A stretch of DNA of 64,000 bases from Lysobacter antibioticus (GCF_001442535.1 NZ_CP013141.1:220135-284134), one strand, 5' to 3'. Shown: positions 1 to 9,070, counted from the stretch's first letter. The notes: generated from the letters alone by a model not told the origin. Numbers and translations: made by a program.

Positions 1-894
1 CGTCGTGGTCCGATGTACGTCGGCATGGGCATCCTCCAGGCCTTCGCCGACGTGTTCAAGCTGCTGTTCAAGGAAGTGATCCAGCCGACCAAGGCCGAGT
101 CCTTCCTGTACAAGCTCGCGCCGCTGCTGACCCTGGCGCCCGCGTTCGCGGCCTGGGCGGTGGTGCCGTTCGACACCAAGCTGGTGTTGTCCAACGCCAA
201 CGCCGGTCTGTTGTATCTGCTGGCGATGACCTCGCTCGGCGTGTACGGCATCATCCTGGCCGGTTGGGCGTCGAACTCGAAATACGCCTTCCTCGGCGCG
301 ATGCGCGCCGCGGCCCAGGTGGTCTCGTACGAAATCGCCATGGGCTTCGCCATGGTCGGCGTGATGGTCGGCGCCGGCAGCCTCAACCTTACCGACATCG
401 TGATGGCGCAGTCCGGCAACGCCGGCGCGCTGGAATGGTTCGCGCTGCCGATGCTGCCGCTGTTCGTGGTCTATTTCATCTCCGGCGTGGCCGAGACCAA
501 CCGCGCGCCGTTCGACGTCGTCGAAGGCGAGTCGGAAATCGTCGCCGGCCACATGGTGGAGTATTCGGGGTCGGCGTTCGCGCTGTTCTTCCTGGCCGAA
601 TACGCCAACATGATCCTGATCAGCTTCCTGACCTCGCTGTTCTTCCTCGGCGGCTGGCTTAGCCCGTTCCAAGGCCTGGGCATTCCGCTGCTGTCGGTCG
701 ACGGCTGGTGGTGGCTGCTGGTCAAGGTGTTCTTCTTCGCCAGCTGCTTCATCTGGTTCCGCGCTTCGTTCCCGCGCTATCGCTACGACCAGATCATGCG
801 TCTGGGCTGGAAGGTCTTCATCCCCTTGACCATCGCCTGGATCTGCGTGGTCGCGGTGATGGCGTACTACGGCGTCTTCCAGCCGGGACAGTGA
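1..894 (+). CDS. nuoH: NADH-quinone oxidoreductase subunit H, 5'-truncated by the window edge
   Basis: Membrane subunit of respiratory complex I (NuoH/ND1), which lines the quinone chamber and links the hydrophilic arm to the proton-pumping arm. The frame is open from base 1 (RRGP then MYVG), matching the internal RRGPNRVG region of the family. The true start therefore lies upstream, and the ATG at 13 is internal. Several hydrophobic helices are visible, and the loop with [16 protein letters not shown] (about residues 165-180 of the visible part) is the conserved quinone-site loop. It ends with TGA 14 bases before nuoI, in a tightly packed nuo operon. Only the N-terminal quarter is missing; nothing suggests a pseudogene. 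Confidence 0.97.
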   Translation, partial: RRGPMYVGMGILQAFADVFKLLFKEVIQPTKAESFLYKLAPLLTLAPAFAAWAVVPFDTKLVLSNANAGLLYLLAMTSLGVYGIILAGWASNSKYAFLGAMRAAAQVVSYEIAMGFAMVGVMVGAGSLNLTDIVMAQSGNAGALEWFALPMLPLFVVYFISGVAETNRAPFDVVEGESEIVAGHMVEYSGSAFALFFLAEYANMILISFLTSLFFLGGWLSPFQGLGIPLLSVDGWWWLLVKVFFFASCFIWFRASFPRYRYDQIMRLGWKVFIPLTIAWICVVAVMAYYGVFQPGQ

Positions 895-907
895 GACAGG
901 CATCCTA

Positions 908-1396
908 ATGAACCGCATCGTTTCCTATTTCAAGAGCCTGCTCCTGATCGAGCTCGCACAGGGCCTTGGGCTGACGCTCAAGTACCTGTTCAAGCCCAAG
1001 TACACGCTGATGTACCCGATGGAGAAGACCCCGCAATCGCCGCGCTTCCGCGGCGTGCACGCGCTGCGCCGTTATCCCAACGGCGAAGAGCGCTGCATCG
1101 CCTGCAAGCTGTGCGAGGCGGTGTGTCCGGCGCTGGCGATCACGATCGACTCGGAAAAGCGCGCCGACGGCACCCGCCGCACCACGCGCTACGACATCGA
1201 TCTGTTCAAGTGCATCTTCTGCGGCTTCTGCGAAGAGTCCTGCCCGGTCGACTCGATCGTGGAAACCCACATCCACGAGTATCACTTCGACCAACGCGGA
1301 CAGAACATCGTCAACAAGCAGCAGCTGCTGGCCATCGGCGACCGTCTCGAAACCGAGATCGCCGAGCGCCGCGCTGCCGACGCCGCCTTCCGCTGA
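908..1396 (+). CDS. nuoI: NADH-quinone oxidoreductase subunit I (2x 4Fe-4S)
   Basis: Peripheral-arm subunit of complex I carrying the two tetranuclear iron-sulfur clusters N6a and N6b, which pass electrons towards N2 and quinone. It is 162 residues, the usual length. Two ferredoxin motifs are seen directly: [12 protein letters not shown] (Cys63, 66, 69, 73) and [12 protein letters not shown] (Cys102, 105, 108, 112). Each is followed by the proline expected of bacterial 8Fe ferredoxin folds. ATG at 908 follows the nuoH stop by 13 bases, and the Shine-Dalgarno (AGG) is weak, so translation may be coupled to nuoH. It is co-transcribed with the rest of nuo. Confidence 0.98.
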   Translation: MNRIVSYFKSLLLIELAQGLGLTLKYLFKPKYTLMYPMEKTPQSPRFRGVHALRRYPNGEERCIACKLCEAVCPALAITIDSEKRADGTRRTTRYDIDLFKCIFCGFCEESCPVDSIVETHIHEYHFDQRGQNIVNKQQLLAIGDRLETEIAERRAADAAFR

Positions 1397-1407
1397 GTAC
1401 ACACGAT

Positions 1408-2046
1408 ATGGATCTCGCCCAGATCGCTTTCTTCGTCTTCGCCGCCGCGGCCACGCTGTCGGCGGTGGCCGTGATCAGCCTGAAAAACCCGGTCCACGCC
1501 GCGCTCAGCCTGGTGCTGACCTTCTTCTCGGTGGCCTGCGTGTGGATCATCGCCGGCGCCGAATTCCTCGGCGTGGCCCTGATCCTGGTCTACGTCGGCG
1601 CGGTGATGGTGCTGTTCCTGTTCGTGGTGATGATGCTCGATATCGACGTGGCGCCGCTGCGCGAAGGTTACGTCCGCTATCTGCCGTTCGGCCTGCTGGT
1701 CGCGGTGGTGATGCTGGTCGAGATGCTGACCCTGATCGGGGTCAAGGCCAACCTGGCCGCGCCGCTGACCGCGGACGCCGCCGGCGCCTCCAACACCAAG
1801 TGGCTGGCGCACGCGCTGTTCACCGACTTCCTGCTGCCGTTCGAGATCGCCGCGGTGATCCTGACAGTGGCGGTGATCGCCGCGGTCATGCTGACCCTGC
1901 GTCGTCGCCCAGGCGCCAAGCACCAGAACCCGAGCGCCCAGGCCCGCGTCCGCGCCAGCGACCGTATCCGCCTGATCAAGATGGACGCGGTCAAACCGGT
2001 GGTGCCGGCGCCCGCCGAACCCGTCGCACAGGAGGCCAAGCCGTGA
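1408..2046 (+). CDS. nuoJ: NADH-quinone oxidoreductase subunit J
   Basis: Membrane subunit NuoJ/ND6 of complex I, 212 residues, with about five hydrophobic helices (the first begins [20 protein letters not shown]). The [25 protein letters not shown] helix around residues 50-70 is the conserved ND6 pi-bulge helix involved in coupling quinone chemistry to proton movement. The ATG at 1408 is chosen because the N-terminal helix starts at once and an upstream extension would overlap nuoI. No good Shine-Dalgarno is present. The hydrophilic C-terminal tail, rich in Pro and Ala (about residues 165-212), is longer than in E. coli. Its stop overlaps the nuoK start (GTGA). Confidence 0.96.
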   Translation: MDLAQIAFFVFAAAATLSAVAVISLKNPVHAALSLVLTFFSVACVWIIAGAEFLGVALILVYVGAVMVLFLFVVMMLDIDVAPLREGYVRYLPFGLLVAVVMLVEMLTLIGVKANLAAPLTADAAGASNTKWLAHALFTDFLLPFEIAAVILTVAVIAAVMLTLRRRPGAKHQNPSAQARVRASDRIRLIKMDAVKPVVPAPAEPVAQEAKP

Positions 2047-2369
2047 GCGAATTCTTCGGGGCCGGCCTTGCATTAGGCCATTACCTCGCCCTCGGCGCGG
2101 TGCTGTTCTGCATCAGCGTCGCCGGCATTTTCCTCAACCGCAAGAACGTGATCGTGTTGCTGATGTCGATCGAGCTGATGCTGCTCGCCGTCAACATCAA
2201 CTTCGTCGCGTTCTCGCGTCAGCTGGCCGATCCGGCCGGTCAGGTGTTCGTGTTCTTCATCCTGACCGTCGCCGCCGCCGAGGCCGCCATCGGCCTGGCG
2301 ATCCTGGTCACGCTGTTCCGCAACCGGCGCACGATCAACGTCGCTGAAATCGACACGATGAAAGGCTGA
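2043..2369 (+). CDS. nuoK: NADH-quinone oxidoreductase subunit K
   Basis: Small antiporter-like subunit (NuoK/ND4L) of complex I, 108 residues with three membrane helices. Helix 2 carries the conserved proton-pathway glutamate in [17 protein letters not shown] and helix 3 a second one in [16 protein letters not shown] at 2043 is chosen because it gives the compact length expected (about 100 residues) and overlaps the nuoJ stop codon in a GTGA arrangement typical of translational coupling. It is followed six bases later by nuoL. Confidence 0.95.
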   Translation: MSEFFGAGLALGHYLALGAVLFCISVAGIFLNRKNVIVLLMSIELMLLAVNINFVAFSRQLADPAGQVFVFFILTVAAAEAAIGLAILVTLFRNRRTINVAEIDTMKG

Positions 2370-2375
2370 TCCGGC

Positions 2376-4514
2376 ATGGAACCCGCAATCTCCAAGTCCA
2401 TCCTGCTGGCGATCGTGCTCGCGCCGTTGCTCGGCTCGATCATCGCCGGCCTGTTCGGACGCAAGGTCGGCCGCGCCGGCTCGCACACGATCACCATCCT
2501 CGGCGTCGCCGCGAGCTGCGCGATGTCGGTGTACGTGCTCTGGCAGCTGGCCGGGCAGGGCGCCCCGCCGTTCAACGAGAACGTCTACACCTGGTTCCAG
2601 GTCGGCGGTTATGAGGCCCACGTCGGCTTCATGATCGACAAGCTGACCGCGATGATGATGGTGGTGGTCACCTTCGTCTCGCTGCTGGTCCACGTCTACA
2701 CCATCGGCTACATGGCCGACGACCCGGGTTACCAGCGCTTCTTCAGCTATATCTCGCTGTTCACCTTCTCGATGCTCATGCTGGTCATGAGCAACAACTT
2801 CCTGCAGTTGTTCTTCGGTTGGGAAGCGGTGGGCCTGGTGTCGTACCTGCTGATCGGTTTCTGGTTCAAGAAGCCGACCGCGGTGTTCGCCAACATGAAG
2901 GCGTTCCTGGTCAACCGCGTCGGCGACTTCGGCTTCCTGCTCGGCATCTGCGCGGTGATGTGGGCGCTGGGTTCGCTCGACTACGGCACCGTGTTCGCCA
3001 ACGCGCCGACCCTGGCCGACCGCACCATCCAGGTGTGGGGCGGCGAGCACCCGATCGTCTGGTCGCTGCCGACGGTGATCTGCATCTGTCTGTTCATCGG
3101 CGCGATGGGCAAGTCGGCGCAGGTGCCGCTGCACGTGTGGCTGCCCGACTCGATGGAAGGCCCGACCCCGATCTCGGCGCTGATCCACGCCGCGACGATG
3201 GTCACCGCCGGCATCTTCATGGTCGCGCGCATGTCGCCGCTGTTCGAGCTGTCGCAGACGGCATTGAACTTCGTGCTCTTCATCGGCGCCACCACCGCCT
3301 TCTGGACCGGCCTGATCGGTATCGTCCAGAACGACATCAAGCGCGTGGTCGCGTACTCGACCCTGTCGCAGCTGGGCTACATGACCGTCGCGCTGGGCGT
3401 GTCGGCGTACTCGGCCGCGGTCTACCACCTGATGACCCACGCCTTCTTCAAGGCGCTGCTGTTCCTCGCCGCCGGCTCGGTCATCATCGGCATGCATCAC
3501 GAGCAGGACATGCGCAAGATGGGCGGCCTGCGCAAGTACATGCCGATCACCTACTGGACCAGCTTGCTCGGCACGCTGGCCTTGGTCGGCACGCCGTTCT
3601 TCGCCGGTTTCTACTCGAAGGACACCATCATCGAGGCCGCGCACCACGCCGCGCACGGCGAGCACGCCAACTGGGTCGCCCAGTACGCCTATTGGGCGGT
3701 GCTGCTCGGCGCCTTCGTGACCGCGTTCTACAGCTTCCGCCTGCTGTACATGACCTTCCACGGCAAGGAGCGTTTCCGCGACGCGCATGCCGGGCACGGT
3801 CACGACGGGCACCACGACGACCATGCGGCGCACGCCCATGACGATCATGGTCATGGCAAGCACGACGATGCGCACGACGATCATGGTCACCACGGTCCGC
3901 ACGAGCCGCACGAATCGCCGTGGGTGGTCACCGTGCCGCTGATCCTGCTGGCGATCCCGTCGGTGCTGATCGGCTTCTTCACCGCCGGCCCGATGCTGTT
4001 CGGTACCGATTGGCTGGACTACAAGGTCAAGCAGCTGCCGTTCTTCCTCGGCGCGATCGACCTCGACGCCGCCCGCGACACCATCGCGATGGTCGGCGAG
4101 GAGGCCTGGCACGGTCCGGTGGCGTTCGCGCTGCACGGCTTCCAGGCGCCGGCGTTCTGGCTCGCGTTCTCGGGCTTCGCCCTGGCCACGGTCATGTACT
4201 GGTGGAAGCCGGAGCTGCCGGCCAAGGCGCGCAAGCTGTTCGCGCTGCCGGTGCGCATCCTGGAGAACAAGTACGGCATGGACAATCTGTGGATCGACGG
4301 CTTCGCCGCCGGCGGCGTGGGCATCGGCAAGGCCTCGCGCGCGGTCGACAGCAAGCTGATCGACGGCGCCGTCGTCAACGGCGGTGCGAGCCTGGTCGGC
4401 TTCGTCGCCAACCTGACCCGCCGCGTCCAATCCGGTTATCTCTACCACTACGCCTTCGCGATGATCCTCGGCCTGATTGCATTGCTCGCCGTCGTCATCC
4501 GGTTCTGGCACTAA
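2376..4514 (+). CDS. nuoL: NADH-quinone oxidoreductase subunit L
   Basis: Largest proton-pumping, antiporter-type subunit of complex I (NuoL/ND5), 712 residues, with many membrane helices and the long lateral helix at the C terminus. Family signatures are visible: the FFGWEAVGLVSYLLIGFW region near residue 147, and MGKSAQVPLHVWLPDSMEGP near residue 245 with the key lysine. ATG at 2376 has AAAGG upstream. Unusual is a histidine/aspartate-rich hydrophilic insert at about residues 468-513 (17 His in roughly 46 residues) in the loop between late helices. It is encoded by partly repeated DNA and probably faces one side of the membrane as a metal-binding or low-complexity loop. Confidence 0.97.
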   Translation: MEPAISKSILLAIVLAPLLGSIIAGLFGRKVGRAGSHTITILGVAASCAMSVYVLWQLAGQGAPPFNENVYTWFQVGGYEAHVGFMIDKLTAMMMVVVTFVSLLVHVYTIGYMADDPGYQRFFSYISLFTFSMLMLVMSNNFLQLFFGWEAVGLVSYLLIGFWFKKPTAVFANMKAFLVNRVGDFGFLLGICAVMWALGSLDYGTVFANAPTLADRTIQVWGGEHPIVWSLPTVICICLFIGAMGKSAQVPLHVWLPDSMEGPTPISALIHAATMVTAGIFMVARMSPLFELSQTALNFVLFIGATTAFWTGLIGIVQNDIKRVVAYSTLSQLGYMTVALGVSAYSAAVYHLMTHAFFKALLFLAAGSVIIGMHHEQDMRKMGGLRKYMPITYWTSLLGTLALVGTPFFAGFYSKDTIIEAAHHAAHGEHANWVAQYAYWAVLLGAFVTAFYSFRLLYMTFHGKERFRDAHAGHGHDGHHDDHAAHAHDDHGHGKHDDAHDDHGHHGPHEPHESPWVVTVPLILLAIPSVLIGFFTAGPMLFGTDWLDYKVKQLPFFLGAIDLDAARDTIAMVGEEAWHGPVAFALHGFQAPAFWLAFSGFALATVMYWWKPELPAKARKLFALPVRILENKYGMDNLWIDGFAAGGVGIGKASRAVDSKLIDGAVVNGGASLVGFVANLTRRVQSGYLYHYAFAMILGLIALLAVVIRFWH

Positions 4515-4533
4515 TCCGACAAGGACACCCGAC

Positions 4534-6051
4534 GTGAGCCCCGTGCCCTTGCTTAGCATTCTGATCTGGCTGCCGATCCTCGGCGGTTTCGCCACCCTCG
4601 CGTTCGGCAACGAGCGCGCCAACGCCGCGCGTTGGTTCGCCCTGGTGGTGGCCCTCGTCACCCTCGGCCTGAGCGTGATGATGTTCACCCATGCCGATTT
4701 CGGCAGCGCGGCGATGCAGTTGGTCGAAGACCACGCCTGGATCCCGACCTACGACATCCGCTACCACCTCGGCGCAGACGGCATCTCGGCGGCGCTGATC
4801 GCGCTGACCACGCTGACCTCGACCCTGGTGCTGATCAGCGCCTGGACCTCGATCGACAAGCGCGTCAGCCAGTACTACGCCGCGTTCCTGATCCTCGAAG
4901 GCCTGATGGTCGGCGTGTTCTCGGCCCTGGACGCGATGCTGTTCTACGTGTTCTTCGAGGGCATGCTGATCCCGATGTTCATCATCATCGGCGTGTGGGG
5001 CGGCCCGCGCCGCGTCTACGCGTCGGTGAAGTTCTTCCTGTACACCTTCCTCGGCTCGGTGTTCATGCTGGTCGGGTTGATCTACCTGTACCTGAAGGGC
5101 GGCAGCTGGCAGTTGTCGGACATGTACGCGCTGCAGCTCAACGCGGTCGAGCAGATGTGGATCTTCTTCGGCTTCCTGATCGCCTTCGCGGTCAAGGTGC
5201 CGATGTTCCCGGTCCACACCTGGTTGCCGGACGCGCACGTCGAGGCGCCGACCGCCGGTTCGGTGATCCTGGCCGCGATCATGCTGAAGATCGGCGGCTA
5301 CGGTTTCCTGCGTTTCGTCCTGCCGATCGTGCCGGACGCCGGCCACGAGTGGGCGTGGCTGGTGATCGCGCTGAGCCTGATCGCGATCATCTACGTCGGC
5401 ATGGTCGCCCTGGTCCAGGACGACATGAAGAAGCTGATCGCGTACTCGTCGGTCTCGCACATGGGCTTCGTCACCCTGGGCACCTTCATCGCCTTCGCCC
5501 TGGTCCACAACGGCGATGCGCACGGCACCGATGCCGCGCGCCTCGGCCTGCAGGGCGCGATGGTGCAGATGATCAGCCACGGCTTCGTGTCGGGCGCGAT
5601 GTTCACCTGCGTCGGCGTGCTCTACGACCGCATGCACAGCCGCATGATCAAAGACTACGGCGGCGTCGCCAACGTGATGCCGTGGTTCGCCGCGTTCGTG
5701 GTGTTGTTCGCGATGGCCAATTCCGGCCTGCCGGGCACCTCGGGTTTCGTCGGCGAGTTCATGGTGATCGTGGCCAGCTTCCAGCAGCACCCGCTGATCG
5801 CGTTCGGCGCGGCCACCACCCTGATCGTCGGCGCCGGCTACACCCTGTGGCTGGTCAAGCGGGTGATCTGGGGCGACGTCGGCAACGCCCACGTCGCCGA
5901 GCTGGAGGACATCAACCCGCGCGAAGCGCTGGTGCTGGGCGTGTTCGCGGCTGGCGTGCTGGTGCTCGGCCTGTGGCCGAAGCCGCTGACCGACCTGATG
6001 GAACCCGCGATCGCGAACCTGGCCAGCCAGATCGTCGCCAGTAAGTTGTGA
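4534..6051 (+). CDS. nuoM: NADH-quinone oxidoreductase subunit M
   Basis: Second antiporter-type proton-pumping subunit (NuoM/ND4), 505 residues, almost entirely membrane helices. FEGMLIPMFIIIGVWGG near residue 147 and FAVKVPMFPVHTWLPDAHVE near residue 220 carry the glutamate and lysine of the proton channel. The start is taken as GTG at 4534: AAGGA lies 8 bases upstream and the first helix begins straight after it, whereas the upstream ATG in frame would overlap nuoL with non-family sequence. It follows nuoL by 19 bases. Unlike the other nuo junctions, the next gene (nuoN) is separated by about 160 bases of repeat-bearing DNA. Confidence 0.97.
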   Translation: MSPVPLLSILIWLPILGGFATLAFGNERANAARWFALVVALVTLGLSVMMFTHADFGSAAMQLVEDHAWIPTYDIRYHLGADGISAALIALTTLTSTLVLISAWTSIDKRVSQYYAAFLILEGLMVGVFSALDAMLFYVFFEGMLIPMFIIIGVWGGPRRVYASVKFFLYTFLGSVFMLVGLIYLYLKGGSWQLSDMYALQLNAVEQMWIFFGFLIAFAVKVPMFPVHTWLPDAHVEAPTAGSVILAAIMLKIGGYGFLRFVLPIVPDAGHEWAWLVIALSLIAIIYVGMVALVQDDMKKLIAYSSVSHMGFVTLGTFIAFALVHNGDAHGTDAARLGLQGAMVQMISHGFVSGAMFTCVGVLYDRMHSRMIKDYGGVANVMPWFAAFVVLFAMANSGLPGTSGFVGEFMVIVASFQQHPLIAFGAATTLIVGAGYTLWLVKRVIWGDVGNAHVAELEDINPREALVLGVFAAGVLVLGLWPKPLTDLMEPAIANLASQIVASKL

Positions 6052-6080
6052 ACCCCGCGTGGGCTCAGGCCCGCGCGGTG

Positions 6081-6165
6081 GAGAAGTGAGTAGAAGCGAG
6101 TAGTGAGGAACGAGTAGGAAGCGCGAACGCGGCAGCTCACTTCTCACTCCTCTGAACTCGTTCCT
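6081..6165. repeat. interleaved inverted repeats in the nuoM-nuoN gap
   Basis: Two 10-bp inverted pairs are interleaved in the order A-B-A'-B'. A is GAGAAGTGAG at 6081-6090, with its complement CTCACTTCTC at 6136-6145. B is AGGAACGAGT at 6106-6115, with its complement ACTCGTTCCT at 6156-6165. In RNA this topology could form a pseudoknot or two competing hairpins. The GAGTAG/GAGAAG wording resembles xanthomonad intergenic repeats, so it may be a repeat copy rather than a regulatory element. Confidence 0.6.
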
Positions 6166-6209
6166 AGAGCAAGGCTCGCCCAGGGCCGGATCCGCCAAGA
6201 GATGCACTA

Positions 6210-7655
6210 ATGAACATGCCTGTACGGACCATCGCCGACCTGATGCCCCTGCTGCCCGAACTGGTGGTGATCATCGGCGCGTTCGCGCTGTTGATGCTCG
6301 ATCTGTTCATCGAGGAGCGCAACCGCATCGTTTCCCATGTGTTCGCGATCGTCGTGGTCGCGGTGGCGACGGCGCTGATCGCCTTCGACGTCGGCGGGCA
6401 GGGCACGGTGCTCAGCGGCATGTTCGTGCGCGACACCGCCGCAGACGGCCTCAAGCTCGGCATCGGCGTGGTCGGCATCCTGTCGATGATCTACACCTGG
6501 CCCTACCTGCGCTCGCGCGGCCTGTACAAGGGCGAAGTCGCGGTGCTGATGCTGTTCGCCATCGCCGGCATGATGCTGCTGGTCTCGGCCGGCAGCCTGG
6601 TCATGGTCTACCTCGGCCTGGAAATGCTGGCCCTGTGCTCCTACGCGCTGGTCGCGGTGGACCGCGACAGCCCGCTGGCCTCGGAAGCGGCGATCAAGTA
6701 CTTCGTGCTCGGCGCGCTGGCCTCGGGCCTGCTGCTGTACGGCCTGTCGCTGATCTACGGCGCCACCGGCAGCCTGATGCTCGACCAGATCGCGATCGCC
6801 GCCCAGGTCGGCCCGTCCTCGCTGATGATGATCACCGGCGTGGTGTTCGTGGTCGCCGGCATCGCCTTCAAGTTCGGCGCGGCGCCGTTCCACATGTGGT
6901 TGCCGGACGTCTACCAGGGCGCGCCGACCCCGATCACTCTGTTCATCGGTTCGGCGCCGAAGCTGGCCGCGTTCGGCATGACCTACCGCCTGCTCGAAGT
7001 CGGTGCGGCGGGGCAGGAGGACCATTGGCGCCTGCTGCTGGCCGGCCTGGCCGTGCTGTCGCTGGCGATCGGCAACCTCAGCGCGCTGGTCCAGACCAAC
7101 CTCAAGCGCCTGCTGGCGTACTCGACGGTCTCGCACGTCGGCTTCCTGTTCCTCGGCATGGCCGGCGGCGGCGCCCAGGGCTTCGCCGCGGCGATGTTCT
7201 ATGCGATCAGCTATGCATTGATGTCGGCCGCGGCCTTCGCCGCGATCATCGTCATGTCCGGCCGCGGTTTCGACGCCGACAAGATCGACGACTACAAGGG
7301 CCTCAACGCGCGCAGCCCGTGGCTGGCCGGCATGGTCCTGTGCGTGATGGCCTCGCTGGCCGGCCTGCCGCCGTTCCTCGGCTTCTGGGCCAAGCTGGCG
7401 GTGCTCAAGGCCGCGCTGCAGGGCGACATGCTGTGGCTGGCGATCGTCGGCATCGTGTTCGCGGTGATCGGCGCGTTCTACTACCTGCGCGTGATCAAGG
7501 CGATGTACTTCGACGAGCCCGACGGCAAGATGCCGGCGCCGAGCGACGACCGTCCGCTGCGCGTGGTGTTCGGCGTTAACGCGCTCGCGCTGCTGGCGCT
7601 GGGCCTGGCCTGGAACCCGATCATGGACTGGTGCATGCGCGCGTTCCCGTCCTGA
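6210..7655 (+). CDS. nuoN: NADH-quinone oxidoreductase subunit N
   Basis: Third antiporter-type membrane subunit (NuoN/ND2), 481 residues, which is the standard length. It is built of about 14 hydrophobic helices, with the conserved charged motifs of the family: a glutamate in YLGLEMLALCSYALVA near residue 137 and a lysine in FKFGAAPFHMWLPDVYQGAP near residue 220. ATG at 6210 is preceded by AAGAG. It closes the nuo operon and is followed 23 bases later by a strong intrinsic terminator, so transcription of the complex I genes ends here. Confidence 0.97.
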   Translation: MNMPVRTIADLMPLLPELVVIIGAFALLMLDLFIEERNRIVSHVFAIVVVAVATALIAFDVGGQGTVLSGMFVRDTAADGLKLGIGVVGILSMIYTWPYLRSRGLYKGEVAVLMLFAIAGMMLLVSAGSLVMVYLGLEMLALCSYALVAVDRDSPLASEAAIKYFVLGALASGLLLYGLSLIYGATGSLMLDQIAIAAQVGPSSLMMITGVVFVVAGIAFKFGAAPFHMWLPDVYQGAPTPITLFIGSAPKLAAFGMTYRLLEVGAAGQEDHWRLLLAGLAVLSLAIGNLSALVQTNLKRLLAYSTVSHVGFLFLGMAGGGAQGFAAAMFYAISYALMSAAAFAAIIVMSGRGFDADKIDDYKGLNARSPWLAGMVLCVMASLAGLPPFLGFWAKLAVLKAALQGDMLWLAIVGIVFAVIGAFYYLRVIKAMYFDEPDGKMPAPSDDRPLRVVFGVNALALLALGLAWNPIMDWCMRAFPS

Positions 7656-7678
7656 TCGACGGTGCGATTTCGGTTACG

Positions 7679-7711
7679 CAACGGGCCAGCCATGCTGGCC
7701 CGTTGCTTTTT
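7679..7711 (+). terminator. intrinsic terminator of the nuo operon
   Basis: A perfect 12-bp stem (CAACGGGCCAGC at 7679-7690 pairing with GCTGGCCCGTTG at 7694-7705), a 3-base loop (CAT) and then CTTTTT. It lies just behind the nuoN stop. Confidence 0.92.
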
Positions 7712-8063
7712 CGGCGCCAGGAAAATCGGGCCGCGGCATCGCCGGCAGGTGCGGTTGGCGCCGGTTTGCCCAGGGCGCGCGCCTCGCGCCGCGCAATCGA
7801 TTCAGGCAACGACCCGAGCCCAGGGGCCGGGTACGGCCGGCGTGGGGCAGGCAGAGGCTGGCACGGCCGCTCAGCCCTGGTATTGAAAAATGCGACAGTG
7901 TTTTTGCATGCGCCGGACCGATTGCAACGCTCATCGCAAAAAAGACTTGAAAATATTTAAATGCGCATTAAGATTGCGGCCTGCACCAACGCCGCGAATT
8001 CCCAAGGGAATCCACCGGTTCGATGCAGCGGTAAGCGGCAATCATGAAGATCTGATTGCAGGC
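7712..8063. other. non-coding gap between nuo terminator and tRNA promoter
   Basis: About 350 bases with no convincing gene. Short open frames here lack Shine-Dalgarno sites and family features. The middle (about 7930-7975) is clearly richer in A/T than its surroundings (runs such as AAAATATTTAAATG), which is unusual in this genome and may be an UP-like or curved region upstream of the tRNA promoter. No RNA gene is recognised. Confidence 0.5.
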
Positions 8064-8092
8064 TTGCAGAAAGTGACGCCGGCCGTTATGAT
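8064..8092 (+). promoter_or_regulatory. promoter of the initiator tRNA gene
   Basis: TTGCAG (-35, 8064-8069) and TATGAT (-10, 8087-8092) are separated by exactly 17 bases. The predicted start lies near 8099, about five bases before the tRNA. The stretch after the -10 is G/C-rich (GGTCGGCC), as expected of a growth-rate or stringently controlled stable-RNA promoter. Confidence 0.75.
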
Positions 8093-8103
8093 GGTCGGCC
8101 TGA

Positions 8104-8180
8104 TGCGGGGTGGAGCAGTCTGGCAGCTCGTCGGGCTCATAACCCGAAGGTCGCAGGTTCAAATCCTGCCCCCGCTACCA
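8104..8180 (+). tRNA. metY: initiator tRNA-fMet (anticodon CAU)
   Basis: A 77-nucleotide cloverleaf with the CCA end encoded. The anticodon CAT is at 8138-8140. Initiator hallmarks are present: three consecutive G-C pairs in the anticodon stem (GGG/CCC), and an unpaired first acceptor position (T1 opposite T72; E. coli has C1-A72). The T-loop is GGTTCAAATCC. Its place between nuo and rimP-nusA-infB mirrors metY-rimP-nusA-infB of other gammaproteobacteria. It has its own promoter and terminator. Confidence 0.97.
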
Positions 8181-8197
8181 GCTTCGGCTGGCGAATC

Positions 8198-8225
8198 GAA
8201 AGCCTCTCTAGAGGCTTTCTTTTTT
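8198..8225 (+). terminator. terminator behind the initiator tRNA
   Basis: GAAAGCCTC (8198-8206) and GAGGCTTTC (8211-8219) form a 9-bp stem with a TCTA loop, followed by six T. It lies 17 bases after the tRNA CCA end. Confidence 0.92.
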
Positions 8226-8292
8226 GGCCGCGAAGCTCGGGCTTTGTGATCGCGCTCTGCTCGCGCGAACACACCGAAATCCAGTTGTACGG

Positions 8293-8324
8293 ACAAGGGG
8301 CCCGATGGGCCCCTTGTTGTTTTT
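8293..8324 (+). terminator. second terminator ahead of rimP
   Basis: ACAAGGGGCCC (8293-8303) pairs with GGGCCCCTTGT (8307-8317) around a GAT loop; GTTTTT follows. With the stop at 8198-8225 it insulates rimP-nusA from the tRNA transcript. An attenuator for the rimP operon is the alternative reading. Confidence 0.8.
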
Positions 8325-8473
8325 GGGTTTCCGGAAGCTTCGTTTCGAGTGGCGTCCCGCGTTCATGCGCTTGCGGACCGCGAAACGGATGGCAGCGGAA
8401 ACATGACGTATCGAACATTGGTTACACCAGGATTGGTCAGACCAGTCGCAACCCCGAGTCAGGAGTCAGGCGC

Positions 8474-9070
8474 GTGACGGACAAGGCAACGCAAATCGCT
8501 GCATTGCTCGCCCCGACGGTAGAGTCGTTGGGCGTGGAACTGCTCGGCGTGGAATATCTGCCGGCCGCCGGCAATGCAGTGCTGCGTATTTATATCGATG
8601 TGCCCGCCGATGAAGCGGCCGCCGGTGCCGATGGCGCCGAGCCGCGTTCGGTGTCGATCGAGGACTGCGAGGCGGTGAGCCGCGAAGTGTCGGCGCAGCT
8701 CGACGTCGAAGACCCGATCAGCAGCAATTACACCCTCGAAGTGTCGTCGCCGGGCATCGACCGCCCGCTGTTTACGCTCGAGCATTACCGCCGCCTGGTC
8801 GGCGAGACGGTCAAGGTCGCGCTCAAGCTGCCGCACGAAGGCCGCCGCCGCCTGCAGGGCCGGATCGATGCCATCGAGGGCGAGCAGGTCGTGTTCACGG
8901 TCGAGGCGGCCACCTTCACGGTGCCGTTCTCGAACATCGACAAGGGCCGTCTGGTGCCGGACTGGGCCGCGCTCGGCCTGGCTCCGAGCAAGGGCGAGCC
9001 GCAAGGCGCGCCGGCCAAGGGCCGACCCAAGAACAAGTCCTCGAAGGCCAAGCCTTCGAAGAAGAAGTGA
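8474..9070 (+). CDS. rimP: ribosome maturation factor RimP
   Basis: Cytoplasmic factor for maturation of the 30S subunit, 198 residues. The N-terminal alpha/beta domain (about 1-95) contains [18 protein letters not shown] and the signature [12 protein letters not shown] near residues 92-103. The SH3-like C-terminal domain follows. A lysine/serine-rich tail of about 30 residues ([17 protein letters not shown] type) extends beyond the E. coli protein and probably contacts rRNA. The GTG at 8474 is chosen because AGGAGT lies 7 bases upstream; upstream frame sequence crosses the terminator and is not family-like. It is first in rimP-nusA-infB. Confidence 0.95.
   Translation: MTDKATQIAALLAPTVESLGVELLGVEYLPAAGNAVLRIYIDVPADEAAAGADGAEPRSVSIEDCEAVSREVSAQLDVEDPISSNYTLEVSSPGIDRPLFTLEHYRRLVGETVKVALKLPHEGRRRLQGRIDAIEGEQVVFTVEAATFTVPFSNIDKGRLVPDWAALGLAPSKGEPQGAPAKGRPKNKSSKAKPSKKK

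Noticed and set aside
2073..4688. Long antisense frame across nuoK and nuoL
   Set aside because: Same G/C artefact; low-complexity His/Asp/Arg-rich translation opposite to clear complex I genes.
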